From: Lytechinus pictus
Lineage: Eukaryota > Echinodermata > Echinoidea > Temnopleuroida > Toxopneustidae
Reading direction: 5' to 3'
Assembly: GCF_037042905.1 (NCBI RefSeq)
Contig: NC_087253.1
Location: 13,407,001 to 13,471,000, forward strand
Length of the DNA stretch: 64,000 nt
The notes under the pieces were generated by a model. The model did not search any database and was not told where the DNA came from. It saw nothing but the letters and a program-made list of their open reading frames with translations. The stretch's first letter is position 1, and each line of letters opens with the position of its first letter. Positions 45,565 to 58,200 of this stretch are shown here, piece by piece. A program made the translations under genes and the position numbers.

Positions 45565-45566
<2 letters not shown>
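45014..45566. repeat. Interleaved inverted repeats A-B-A'-B' around the tRNA-like gene
   Basis: Arm A (45014-45060) pairs with A' (45175-45222); arm B (45080-45167) pairs with B' (45479-45566). The order A-B-A'-B' means the two hairpins cannot form at the same time without a pseudoknot. B' begins directly at the terminator of the tRNA-like gene. (TA)n tracts flank the block at 44922-45010 and 45568-45632. Confidence 0.85.
45406..45477 (+). tRNA. tRNA-like gene, probable anticodon TCG (Arg)
   Basis: A full cloverleaf can be drawn: acceptor GTCTCTG/CAGAGAC (7 of 7), D stem GTCT/AGGC, anticodon stem CCGGC/GCTGG with loop GTTCGAA, T stem CCGGG/CCCGG with loop TTCGATT. A T-run follows at once, as for Pol III termination. 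Box A (TGGTCTAGTGG) and box B (GGTTCGATTCC) are intact. It lies inside interleaved inverted repeats bounded by (TA)n, so it may be a dispersed tRNA-derived repeat rather than a working gene. Confidence 0.55.
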
Positions 45567-45637
<71 letters not shown>

Positions 45638-46318
45638 CTTCTAGAATTCTATCCTTGTATAGACTGCGCGATGTCCTTCACAGGAAGAGCTTTGAATAAT
45701 AATATACAAGTTCAAACGGTTGACTGGAGGTTCATCAAATTTATTGCTGCTCAGAGTTTCACGCATCCTACGTGAGGTGTGATCTTCAGTTGCCTGAATG
45801 GCGGCTCAGCCACTAACAGCAGGGGTAATAATCATGATAGTATGATACGGCGAAGTGTCCAGCGCAGAACTGCGCTATATCATCAGTATAACTATGGACT
45901 ATAAGATTTGACGTTATTTTTTTATTTATTCATTTGTTTATTGTGAGAAGAATGCAAGCAATACATCTTTCACAACATTATGGGTGAATTGTTATCATGC
46001 CATTAGATTAAGCAATTAAAAAAGAGTCTGGGGTGTGTATATCTCCACTGATCAAAATGGACAGTTGTACGTTTGGTGACATCACACATCTTGTTCGGAA
46101 TGGCATAGGGAAGATTTCCATATAGCATTAATTATCATTCTCGACAAAATTCAAATTTACATATATATCTTTCTTATTGTTTGTCCAATTTCACTCAAAC
46201 TTCCGTACATCTTTACTTTTCTAAGTTCACACAAGCTAACTTGTTCCACGGGTTTCGTTTCCCCTTTTTAAACCCTGTTTTTTATGTATGTATATATCTA
46301 TATATACATATATATATA

Positions 46319-46648
46319 CAGTGCGTATTAAAAAAAAGTTTACACTTAAAAAAAATTGACTAAAAGTGCAAGGGAAATGTATGAGAAATGTATCGCAGGG
46401 TAAGTTTAATTTCGCCCTTTCCACTTGACACAGCGTGAAAACGAGCATTTCTGCGCAAACAGATTTCTGCGAGCTTTACAAAAATGGACAGTGCTTACTC
46501 ACGTGTAACATTCTGTCAAAAAAATTTCTTTCATTGGTTAGATGAGACCCAAACCCAAGATTATATGTGAAAAAATTACCCACATGTTGTATATTTTTTT
46601 AATTCCCAGGGCTTTTTCAAAGTGTAAACTTTTTTTTGATACGCACTG
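46319..46648. mobile_element. 330-bp MITE with CAGTGCGTAT ends, TA duplication
   Basis: Left CAGTGCGTATTAAAAAAAAG, right complement of the same; about 29 bases of inverted end including AGTTTACACTT. TA flanks on both sides fit a Tc1/mariner-type target. Confidence 0.85.
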
Positions 46649-46698
46649 TATATCTCATATTGTCATACACCAATTATCAAAGTTAAGTTTGCATTCAT

Positions 46699-46842
46699 CA
46701 CAGTAAAAATAAATACTGTTAAATATCTGTATAAAACTATGTTTTTTTTTACTTAATTCTCAATAAGTTTAGCATGGTCGCTTAAAAACAACTACTGTAA
46801 GATTCATATAGAAATGAAACATAAAGCTGTGTTTTTACTGTG
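46699..46842. mobile_element. 144-bp palindromic MITE with CACAGTAAAAA ends
   Basis: CACAGTAAAAATAAA at the left and TTTTTACTGTG at the right. A diverged relative is recognisable near 18100-18200. Confidence 0.55.
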
Positions 46843-46965
46843 AAACGACTGAATTTGATGGGTTCTAAATAAATGTAGGCAAGAAGGGAAAACCGTCACT
46901 GTGGGCATATCAATCAATGAGCATGCACAGTCGAACAGTGAATTATTACCTACTTCACATAATAA

Positions 46966-47030
46966 TAATAATAATAATGTACATTTATATAGCGCTTATT
47001 ACAGTAGTTTCTAAGCGCTTAACATTTATA
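46966..47030 (+). repeat. Dispersed TATATAGCGCTTA repeat (also 27104-27180)
   Basis: Both copies have an AAT-rich microsatellite, then ACATTTATATAGCGCTTA or TTGTATTTATATAGCGCTTA, then TTTCTAAGCGCTT. It resembles the 3' tails of tRNA-derived SINEs seen in many marine invertebrates. Origin uncertain. Confidence 0.5.
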
Positions 47031-47073
47031 ACTTAACGTAATACATGTATACGGATTATAAGGAAAACATATC

Positions 47074-47225
47074 CTGGGGAGTGTTTCATCAACATTTTCG
47101 TCCGACATGTTGTCAAATCTGACAACTTTCCTTGATTCTGATTGGCTGAGAGGTACTGTTACTATGGTAATTGTCGGATAAAACAGGACTTGTCGGATAA
47201 AATCCTTTCATGAAACGCTCCCCAG
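47074..47225. mobile_element. 152-bp MITE with CTGGGGAGTGTTTCAT ends
   Basis: CTGGGGAGTGTTTCATCAAC and the complementary end ATGAAACGCTCCCCAG enclose a core with TGATTCTGATTGGCTGAG, also present in a diverged copy at about 33855-33985. Confidence 0.75.
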
Positions 47226-47901
47226 AAAAACTGGCGAGAACAGAGTGGTTTTAGTCAAATTGCATGAATATTTAATTAGTAGTCAAATCAGATGACGTAG
47301 TATGCGAGGCAGATACTTACAGGCATCGTGTGAGACCAACCGTTGATCTATTACTAATCAACATTAATAAGAGTCACCTTTGACATTTACTTGTCGATGT
47401 TGTTGATTTAAAATAAAATGCAGTATATCATGCAACGAATTTATATTTCGTACATGATAATAATATTTGATAACATTAAAGTATCAAAATTAGCTTTCTC
47501 GAGATGACTATTTTTTTTTCAATTGAACAAATATATCATTATTCACATTTGTGTCGATTTGATTTTTATATTTTTGTTTTCTGTTTATATTATTTGTTTT
47601 TATTTATTCGGTTTATTTATTTTTTCTTCTTTTATTTTCCTTCTAGATGATCTGACACAACCAAGATTAATATTCCAATCTACACCCGATATTCTTTACA
47701 GAATCCATGATCATATATCTTTGTCAGTGAATCATATCCATCAATAACATAATTTTGTGTAATGCAATTTGCGTGTATGATATAAAGTACAATTATTATT
47801 TAAAAAATATTAAAGAGGATGGGGGTCCATAAGTTTAACATCCATTGCTTATAGTGGAAACCCCCATTTCCATTTACCACTTTTCTTTAAAATGTCAATC
47901 T

Positions 47902-48159
47902 GGGCCCCGTCTTACAAAGAGTTACGATTGATCCAATCAATCGTAACTCTATGGAAATCCATCAGTGTCGTGATTTTTTTATACAGGATATTTGCGAAGG
48001 AGATCACACCAAATTCGTCAAGAAATCAATGAATTTATGGATATACATTCATATCTAGAATTAAAAAACAAACAAACATGCATTTTATGTGTTGACTTTG
48101 TTGGCTTTCCATAGTTGCGATTGATTGGATCAATCGATACTCTTTGTAAGACGGGGCCC
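47902..48159. mobile_element. MITE, GGGCCCCGTCTTACAAAG family
   Basis: Inverted arms of about 60 bases start GGGCCCCGTCTTACAAAGAG on both strands, followed by GATTGATCCAATCAAT. Intergenic, no coding capacity. Confidence 0.85.
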
Positions 48160-48189
48160 TGATATCGATATAACTCCATGCTGATAATA

Positions 48190-48450
48190 ACACAGTGACA
48201 TCGTGTGACCACAGTGTGTTCACAGAGTGGACTATGTGAAAGTATTATTCACTAGTATTTGAATGCTCAAATTCAACAGTGTAGAGATATTTTCACACTG
48301 TGGACACCTCGACGGTGTGACGATTCGCAGCGTTTTCACATGGTCGATTTTCACACTTTTGACATGCTAAAATTTATCAGTGTGAAGGTGATTTCACATT
48401 GTGTACCACACTGTGGCACACACTATGGGACAGTGTACTTTCCAGTAGGC
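48190..48450. mobile_element. CACTGTG-rich MITE-like repeat (copy 4)
   Basis: Contains CCACAGTGTGTTCACAG, AAATTCAACAGTGT and TTTCACACTG motifs as in the other copies. It lies immediately right of the MITE at 47902-48159. Confidence 0.5.
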
Positions 48451-48673
48451 AATGTAAATTTCTATCTGATTTTCATTACTTTGTACTATGTTTCGATTGA
48501 AATTTAATAAAAGAATTGAATTGCATACAGAATATTATTCGCTCATATATTGGTTGTTGTTGTTGTTTTAGTGAATTAACATAAAGAAATCGCATAGGGC
48601 CTATAGATGTGATTCACTTTCTGCACACTCAAACCGAAGGCAAAATGAATCGCATTATATAACGTAGTTTATA

Positions 48674-48913
48674 CACTGCAAAAACTCTGGTGTTGGTTTA
48701 ACACCAGCCCGGAATCTATATGTCCACACCAGAGAAGTGTTAAACAACACCAGTTCCGTTTTTGTCTAACACCAGATAGGTGTTTATACAACACCATTTA
48801 GTATTAAAACAGCATCGGTTTGATTCCAAACTGGTGTTGTTTCAATACTTATCTGGTGTGGATATATATAGATTCCGGGCTGGTGTTAAATCAACACCGG
48901 AGTTTTTGCAGTG
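48674..48913. mobile_element. Palindromic MITE, CACTGCAAAAACTCTGGTG family (copy 2)
   Basis: 240 bases with ~55-base inverted arms, flanked by TA at 48672-48673 and 48914-48915, consistent with TA target duplication. Confidence 0.85.
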
Positions 48914-51422
48914 TATTTTGATGAATTAATGAATCAGTGAACCAAAATGGAAGGTCACCTGATTGCAACGATGTTTTCTCATTTAGTATATTATTTTCTA
49001 AAATTTGCATTTTGGGGACCTTTGGGAGCACTTTCGCTATCACTGAATTGATCATAAGGTTTCTGTCTTACGTAGTGATTTCTCTTTGTTTAGTCTTTAA
49101 ATTCATGTCATATGCCAATATTGAAAAAAAAATTATGCACGTACAGCCTATATCTGTCTCTCAAAACTTACTGACATATTTACATTAATTTAATTATGAC
49201 AATTAACGTGAAGAATGTCTTTAAACTTTCCCCATTAAATCTAAAATAAAGATTTATTTTACAATTTTACTTTAAATTTGCTTCTTTTACAGCTATGCAG
49301 ATCGACAGTTTGACAAGAATGAAAATGTTTAGATGAATAGAAAATCAATCTTGAATCTTAATAATTATTATTAAAAAAACAGCAACAAAGGTGATATACA
49401 CGTACGTTATTGTATTTCATGGTCAAAATAAATTGAAATTGAATTAACAATTAACCAATGGAGTTCACTTCATGCTCGGCATACACCTGATTTTTGGGGT
49501 CAGAAAATGACCCTGAAAGCCAGGTGTAAGCTGTATATAATAATGCACTACTACTGTGGTGCAATGAACATGGCTCAAATGCATACCATCATGTTTTTAG
49601 AGTGTATATGCCTTGCAGTAGAATGCAAATATAGGCTATTCCAGATATATAACTGCGTTCCTACACAGAAGTAGGCCTAATTCAAACTAAAATAGGCCCT
49701 AATTGTTGATTTATGCTGACTGTGTAAATACATTCTTGCACTGAAATAAGTTATGTGACATTTGATCCGTCGACAATCTGACAATGAATTGCCGTCGCTG
49801 ATGTAATTCTGCTCACTAATAGAATAACCAACTTCGATCCTGGATTAAACACTATATCCTATCCTAAACCTAACTTTAACATAAAACATAGAACCTTATT
49901 GCAAATAACCCCATGTTACTTGTTAGACTAATTAAATAAACCCTGGAGCGAGCAATAAATTGTCATCTATCGCTGCAAATGTCGTGTCACCGGGCCGGGA
50001 TGTTGGATGCTCTCATGACTATATATTTATGTCCCGCCTTTTATTATTAATATTGGAATCAAAACAATCATATATAAAATACAGTGTGCATGGTGAAATA
50101 TAATTAAGATTAATAGGCGATATTATTGGATTCATCGTATTGAAAGAATAGTTGTTGATAGGATATGCTCGAACATAACCAAACATAGTCACAAAAGATA
50201 AGAATTGAGGCAAAATCAAACACTTACTTATCATTGATCACACAAAAATCTGCAGTGAGTTGCAGAGCGTGCGTTACCACCACAAACACAGCATCGGATG
50301 ATGCAGTTGAGCACCATTTGCGCTGCATTTATAGGATTCACGTTGTTATAAGAAATAGTCAGGCACTGCAGGCTCCAATGTCAACGTCGTATTATTAATC
50401 AACAATAAAGCTAGATTATTAACGGATCCACATCATAGTTGATGATTAATTGGATATGGTTGGGAATGGATGTTTGCTCAGGACTGTAAATATTCAAAAT
50501 GAAATAAAGATGATCAACTCCTAGCTGCGATGCAGATCGAGTGAAGACATGCATATTAAACCAACGCACGGTTTTTAAATTCAGATTATCGACAAGAGCT
50601 CACAATGCATATTCCGAATGAAGGTTTAAAATGCAATATCATCAATGTTGTCGACATGATTTGGCTAAATGTATCAATTAATTACCACAACAATCCTTGT
50701 TCGACTCCCATTTTGTTCTAATCCTCCACGACTTCTTTGATCCTGAAATGCGGAAGACCTAGCTAGCTATTGTTCGGACGGCTCTGTATTGTTTGTGATA
50801 CCATACATTCATTCGCCGTCTCCGCAGAGGGGTATACGTTTCGCATCCACGTAAAATGAGATGGAGAGAATGGAATATTACGCGCACGTAAGAAGCGATA
50901 TATCAGAAATGTGTGTGTTTTGTGTGTGTGAATTTTGTGTATGTACAGCTGGGTACGAAATTTACGTGTGTGTCGTGCGAATTTCACGTGCGGTGGACGG
51001 TGGCATTGGCAAGTTCACAGGAGCGTCATAAAGAATACCTCTTAAATATTGAATATGTTTACTTATCTATCTATTCATGGCATATTACATTAATTTATTA
51101 GATCATCATATTTATTCAAAATAATATTTATTTATCAGATATACATTCATTTTTTGGAAAGTAATTAGATGATTGAATGAATGAAATAAATTTAAAGTAG
51201 TAGGCCTATGTTTTAAAGTAATGAATTAAAAGCAATATCTGTATCATTATTCTAAAATATCCTATATTTCTTTCTATTTCAATGAATGAATCAACTGTTA
51301 AATATATTCATTTACTTATTTTCTTATATATGTATATATTTCGAACATTGTCGATCTACTGTGAGGATGCATGCTGTTTTTTTTTGTTTTTTTTAAGATT
51401 GTTTAATCGCAAATACGTCGTA

Positions 51423-52807
51423 TTAAAGGGATGCTCCGATCTGAAAATATTTTCATATACATAAATAGAGTAAAATTCACATAGCAAAATGCTGAAAAAA
51501 TATCATCAAAATAGGACAACAATTTGAAGATTTGCATAACCGGGTGTAAAAAAAAATCTAGGCATGTCGTCATGAATATTCATTAGGTGGGCTGATGATG
51601 TCATATCCCCACTTGTTCTTTTGTATTTGAAGAGTTTAGTTGCAAAAGGGGTTAGGTCCACTTTGGACCATTCCGAGAAAAACCATGTTTTTTATTCTCA
51701 CTTATTGCAATATTCTTATGAGAAACTAAATTGTCATGATGTACTACCCTATCATGGGATCATAAAATTGGGTATAAAAGAAATTTACCTGTCTTCATTT
51801 TTTTCTATATATTTAAAATAAAATTATAATTGTGGACCTAACCCCTTTTGCAAGTAAACTGAAATGAATCCAATCTCTTTTGATTAAAAAAGTGAGTTTT
51901 CTTTGCCACTTTCATTCACGTTTTCATTTGAATTTCAAATTTTCTATGGTATCATCAGTGTGCCTAAAAATTTAGAGGTTTAGAGACAGAAAACAATAAA
52001 ATTTATGAAAACTGGACCTAACCCCTTTTGACAAATGAGTTCTTCAGAAGAGTTTAGTTGCAAAAGGAATTAGGTCCACTCCAAGAAAATCATTTTTTCA
52101 ATTCTCTCATATTGCAATATTCTTATGCGAAACTGAATATTCATGATACCCTATACTATGAGAACATAAAATTGGGTATAAGAGAAATCTACCTGTCTTC
52201 ATATTTTTTAAGATATTCTTTTCCAAAAAAATCTGTGTGGACCTAACCCCTTTTGCAACTAAACTGAAATGGACCCAACCCTTTTTGAAAAAAAAAGTGA
52301 TTTTTCTTTGCCATTTTAGTTCACTTTTTAATAGGAATTTCAACTTTTCTTTGGTATCATCTTATAGAGTGACTAAAAATCTATACATTAAGACATAAAA
52401 ATCAAATTTGATAATAAATGGACCTAACCTTTTTGCAAGTGAGCTCTTCATTTATTATATGAAATTAGGTTTATTCAAAATGTTTCTACCAAGAACTAAA
52501 ACAATTGGATTGACAACTGATTAAGTGCATTAGTTATTTATTGTCGCAACTTATTTCATCATAAAGGAGACATTACACATGTATGAAACATTTATGATTT
52601 CATGTAAAAATATAAGGAAAAAGAAAGTGGGGATGTGACATCATCAGCCCACCTAGTGAACTTTCATGACAATGTGCATATAACTGTTTTCACAGAATAT
52701 TTATATTTATTTATATTTATAACTTTGATACCCGATTATGATAAAATTTCAGCAATTTTACTTAACTTATTCAGATAAAAATATTTTCAGCCCAGACCAT
52801 CGCTTAA
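51423..52807. mobile_element. TIR element TTAAAGGGATGCTCCGATC carrying an internal tandem duplication
   Basis: The ends TTAAAGGGATGCTCCGATCT and the complement of AGACCATCGCTTAA, each followed by GAAAATATTTT, define the outer element. The interior 51627-52452 is a foreign tandem pair described separately. Confidence 0.65.
51627..52452. repeat. Two tandem ~410-bp units with GGACCTAACCCC inverted motifs
   Basis: Unit 1 is about 51627-52047 and unit 2 about 52048-52452. Each starts AGTTTAGTTGCAAAAGG, then TTAGGTCCACT, has the inverted form GTGGACCTAACCCCTTTTGC in the middle and a third copy (GGACCTAACC) at its end. Confidence 0.8.
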
Positions 52808-53279
52808 AGAACTAAAACCACCCTTGACCTTTAAGTTGCATGTTATATATATATATTATTATTCTCCCCCCCCCCCCCCCCCCGTAGACATTTTGGCCAG
52901 CACCCCCACTTCCAAAACCATTTCGCGGGTTTTTTTTTTTTTTTTTTTTTTACATAAGAGTTTCTGTAATTCCCAACTTTTTTGCAATAAAGGCGATTTA
53001 AACCCTCTCGATATATTATCATTTATCAGTTATGATAAAGAGAACCAACTATTACCGTCCAGTGGTAGACCCAAGTGTGACATATATATCAGTCTTTAAA
53101 ATCAGTTTCGTCAAAACAGCCAAATACATCGTCGTCATCATGACAACACAATCACCATTATCGCCATCATCTCCATCATTATTACGGATCATTAGTTTCC
53201 ACAACCTTGCCCATGTACAAGTAAAGAATCTTTTCTCACTTTAAGGGGAAGTTCACTCCAACGTTTAGTTGGTTTTAAT

Positions 53280-53720
53280 AAAAAGAGAAAAATCAGATCA
53301 TCACTACCATCACCATCACATCAATATCATTACCATGATACCATCATCATCACCATTGTCATCATCATCACCATTGTCATCATCTTCATCATTAATATCT
53401 CATTATCATCCTCCTCCTCCTCTTCATCATCATTATCATCTCACTTTCATTATCATCATCATAATCATCACTATCATCATCATCATAATCATCACTATCA
53501 TCATCATCACCACCATCAACATTCATCACCATCATTATCTTCATCATCATTATCACAATGATAATCATCATCACTATCAGCAACATCATCATCACCACTT
53601 TCATCATCATCATCATCAGTATCAGCATCATCAGTATCAGCATCATCACCATCATCATTATCATGAACATGTCATTGTCATTATCACAATCATGATTATA
53701 TTCATATCATCACCAAAGTC
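53280..53720. repeat. ATC/CAT trinucleotide microsatellite
   Basis: About 440 bases of imperfect ATC triplets. Overlapping open frames code for His or Met/Asp runs only. Confidence 0.95.
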
Positions 53721-54975
53721 ACAAGGAAACGATAAGAGATAATCACAATAATTACAAATGCAATCAGGTCACTTTTAATTCAATTACAAAAATTGAGATA
53801 TTTTCAAAACTCAAATCTATAATATCACGAAAACAGACACGTCGCTAAATTCATTTTCTATGCAACCATAATTTTGTGATTAAGATAAAATAACGTATAT
53901 AAAAACAACAGAATTCGTGAAAAACTAAAGTTACTGTAATTCAAGATAAAATTCTGCAATATATATTTATATATAAAGAAATGAATGCAATAAAGCATGA
54001 TATATTTGGCATTTCTGAAATGCTTTGATATTGAAATACTTGTAAACGAAGAGTAGACTCAATATAGCAGTCAGGGAATCACACACCCTACGACATTGCT
54101 TCTAGAATACCTGAAGCAAAATAGTATCCAAATACTTCCAAACATAGAGCTCTCCCCCCAAAACAACCAAATCATAGCCTTATTTGGCAGTTGGCAATCA
54201 TTGAAGCTGTCAAAAGTAGATCGAAGAATGCAGGCACGGATCCGGCTGGATTGGACTAAACAATTTTGAGGCCGAGTATATTGTGCAAATAATATGACCC
54301 CTGAAATGGTACTGTTTCTAATTCAGCTAAATCTGCACCTGGAAGTGCACACAAGTTTTCAGCGAAAGCCAAGTTAATACAACATACCAAATTTCACACC
54401 GAATTTCGGGAAGAAAACACAAGCATTCACCGCAGTGGGAGAGAATAAATTCTTTAATTAAACAGGGGGGGTATAATATCATTGGTTTATCAACAATGGA
54501 TTAAACAGATGAAATAAAGCACATTTTTTGCATAATAAAAAGATTACCTAAAGACATCTTGTTAAAATCTACTGCTAGGTATGCATAAGAGGTTTGGCTT
54601 GGGGATGACTATACACAGAAATAATATATTTACAAACAAGAATAGCACAATACAGCATGGTTAGAAAGACTTGAATTACAAATAAACATTACAATACTGC
54701 CGCAAGACTTCCATTTTGGAGAAATCATGAAACAAGTGAAATGCATTCATGGTTAGCAAAGAATTTCACAAACACATGTGCATTGCAATAGTCAGATCTA
54801 GTACTTTGACACAATGAACATACACAATCTGTATAGGATTTTACAAGAATATGTGCATCGCAATATTCAGATTCTAATAATTTGACACAAAAAATAGGCG
54901 ATAGAATCTACGATATACATGAATACATTCAGGTTATAGTACTTGCAAATTAAAGTCTTGCTTGCAGTATTCCAT

Positions 54976-55208
54976 TCATTGCATAATTGGGATTTCGTCT
55001 ATCTTGCTTCGATGTTGGCGGATCGTGACGAGGCGAGGCACAACGTAACAAAGCAACGCAGACAAAGAGATGATGACGACGAGCATAATTGCCATGCAGA
55101 TGATTACAGTCCACAAGAGGGCACTATTTCCACTAGACCATTCCTGGATCTCGCCGTCGTGGTACCTGTTGGTGTTGTGGACGTTGACGTTGGCAGCAGG
55201 TAGTGTGT
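54976..55208 (-). CDS. Transmembrane and cytoplasmic exon, stop codon
   Basis: Acceptor TGCTTCCTTCAG, two bases plus 76 codons and TGA. A short linker precedes a ~25-residue helix, LLWTVIICMAIMLVVIISL and on, followed by a 23-residue tail with RQHRSK and ending IPIMQ. Type I topology places the HYR and EGF modules outside. No kinase or signalling motif is visible in the tail. Confidence 0.88.
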
Positions 55209-58200
55209 CTGAAGGAAGCAAAAATAGATGATATTGAGAAACAAATTTCATTCATTTTTTTTTTAAGTAAAGAAAATACTCAAAGAAGCTTGCATATTCT
55301 CACTATCAACAATAAAACCTTTAAAGTTATAAAAATGCAGTAGTTGCAACAAACAATTATCTCATCAGAAAGTCTTAACTCAAGTTTAATTGTCAAAATA
55401 TTATCATACATCAAGATCTGGTACATTAATGTAAACGTATCTTTGTAAAATCATGAAATCTTAGCTCAAAATCGATAATTCTGATGATCACTAACGCAGA
55501 AAAGCATATGTGGGACAGTGTATTAATATTGCTTCGAAAAATACCTGACATTTGATGGAATTCTGTGCTTATTTTGCTCATTTCTCAGCAATTAGACATT
55601 TTTTAGAGCTATTACGCAGTTATTTCTTATTTATACACACAAACACTTTGGTGGTTATTTCATTGGATTCTGTTCAATCCCATTTTGAGATCGTTACAAC
55701 AGGTATTTATCTTTTAAGACCAACAATAAAAAAAAAAAGAATATTTTAGTAAGAGCAGAGAATTAAGTATATGAAGTCTTGCATAATACTTAGGCTATGG
55801 TTTTATCATTAAAAATAAAAAATTGTTTACATTGTATGTTTCTTGATGTTTATAGTGACCTATCCCCATGCTTTAATGGTAAAGAGAACTACATCAAATG
55901 TTATTCTTTAGACAGATATGAAAGAATTGAGCACCAAATATGCTGACAAATTGACCCTCTTCCGTTATAGCATTGTGTCACAATCTAGAGTTAAATCACA
56001 CCTTCACACTGGAGCTCATATTAAATGTGAATGAATCACAGGCAGATGTGGCCATGCTGTGATGTGTGACATGTCCGATGCAAATAGGAAATTCTATGAG
56101 ATGTCAAGTTACAACTTTTAGTATTTTTTAATCACCCACATGGTCTATTAAAAAATATAGCACAGAAGGGAAGGGTAACTTACCGATCTCACAAAGTACA
56201 CCAGTGTAGCCAACGGGACACTCACAAGTGGCAGAGGATGTAGCGTCGTCTAGGAGACAGATTCCACCATTCTCACATGGGCACACATCTGTAAGTAAGA
56301 GAGAACCATAGTGCATCATATTCCATGGGATAGTCAAGACCATTGCACCCCATGGTATAGTCCAAATCATTGCATGCGGTGTGATAGTCCTGCCTTTGAG
56401 ATGGCAGTAGTGGCTTCAATTCTTCATTTTTTTTTAATAGAATGCCTAAAAATAAAACTAAAGTGATGATGAAAAAAAAAAGGAAATAAAATCTGGTCAC
56501 CTTAGCTACAAAAGGACAACTTTTAAGTATTCAATGTTATTATCTCATTCTGAACTTATTATCCCAAGCCTAAAGGAGATGAATGAATTTTTTTCTTTAA
56601 AAATGAATCAAAAGATGAAGGCATTCTTACCGCTAAGGTCAAGCATCTCAGCTTCTCTCCTTCTCCTTCCGTTGTTGATACAGAGGTATTGACTTGGGAT
56701 GTAGAAACACTGCTCACTGGGAGAACAGGGGTTACTGGAACATGGGTTACCACCAACTGAAATATAGCGAGACATTGATAATCAGTACTTTGCAGGATTC
56801 TCCACTCTTAGGGGAGCTTTCTGCATATTGTTCCCCAGGGAGTGAATAGGAATAATAGAAGGCCTATGGGGTTACTGGAACATGAGTTGGCACCAACTGA
56901 AATATAGAGAGACATTGATAATCAGTACTTTGCAGGATCCTCCACTCCTCGGGGAGCTTTCTGCATATTGCTCCTCAGGGAGTGAATAGGAATAATAGAA
57001 GTCCTATGGGGTTATTGGAACATGAGTTGGCACCAAAAAATATAAACAAACACATAAAGAGGCATTGATAATCAGTTCTGTGCATGATTCCTCCACTCCT
57101 AGGGGAGCTTTCTGCACATTGCTCCTCATAGAGTGAAAAGAAATAAGGTACTTTGTCAAAGGTAACAGCCGCATCTTCCGTGCAGGATTCCTGGTAAGCA
57201 ATTTTTCATTACCAATTCTCAAACTTCATCATGGAGATAACCATGGGTCATGCCGGGAAAGCCGCTATAAAAAGACACAGTGCCTTTATAGCCAGATTCC
57301 TTGCACAAACTTTTGTCAAGGTACCTCATTTAAGGCCTATGAATCTATTACAGTCATCACTGTGTAAAGTGGCCACCAAAGGGAAACGGAAAAAGTGGGC
57401 ACCCTAGAAAGGCTGGTGGCCATTTTGAATTTACTATGTATTGTAGATACTGTGCAATGTACTGGTCATACAGTATGTGTTTTTAATGTGTTTAAGTTTT
57501 TTGTATATGATATTGCATACACGTACCTATTTTAATATATCAAAAGCTTTTGTTGACTGTATGATCGTGTTCTAAGAGTAAGCTTGTGTTTGGATGATGT
57601 TGCAAATGCTAGGACTAGCTATTCAATTACTGACGAAATCAAAAGTTTTGGTGAAGCTGTTTTTTAGTGGCCACTAAAGAGGTTGGGGGATTGACCGAGG
57701 GACGCAAAATGAGTGGGCAATGGCTGCATAAGAGAGGGGGCAGCTATAGACAGGGTCTACAACACATTAATTTCTTGTAGGGCAATTTTAATTTGGCCAC
57801 TATGAGCAGGTGGCGCTTAAGACAGGTGGCCGCTAAAGACAGGTTTGACTGTATTTCTTGACAGATGGCACCGCATGCCTATTATTTTATTATTTCTGTA
57901 AAACCATCCAGAATGTGCACTGATTCTCCGCTCCAAGTCAGTGTCCATATTTAATTTTTAAAGTCCATGGCCCGTATTCTGAAGTCAGGTTAAAGTTAAA
58001 CTCAGGTTTAAAGTTGTGGTTTAAGTATGGACAGCCAAAAGTATCAATTTTTTTTATTAAGTTGTACGTTTCTTATGTTTGCTGTGCTCTTTCCTGATTC
58101 ATCGATGGTGAAGACAATAATCTATATATACTTCCTAGACAACTATGAATGATTTGAGAGCCAAATGAGCTGAAATATCATATCCCTACTGTTAGTGATT

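Larger units (their letters stand above)
36331..54975. other. Intergenic region, GPR19 to HYR gene
   Basis: About 18.6 kb with no supported protein-coding exon. It holds the trinucleotide arrays, TA tracts, tRNA-like block and most of the nested MITEs. 38.7-40.1, 41.4-42.8 and 48.9-51.4 kb show nothing recognisable. The end (about 54.0-54.97 kb) is likely 3'UTR or downstream DNA of the HYR gene. Confidence 0.6.

Noticed and set aside
53269-53742. His-rich (plus) and Met/Asp-rich (minus) open frames
   Set aside because: Translation of the ATC microsatellite.
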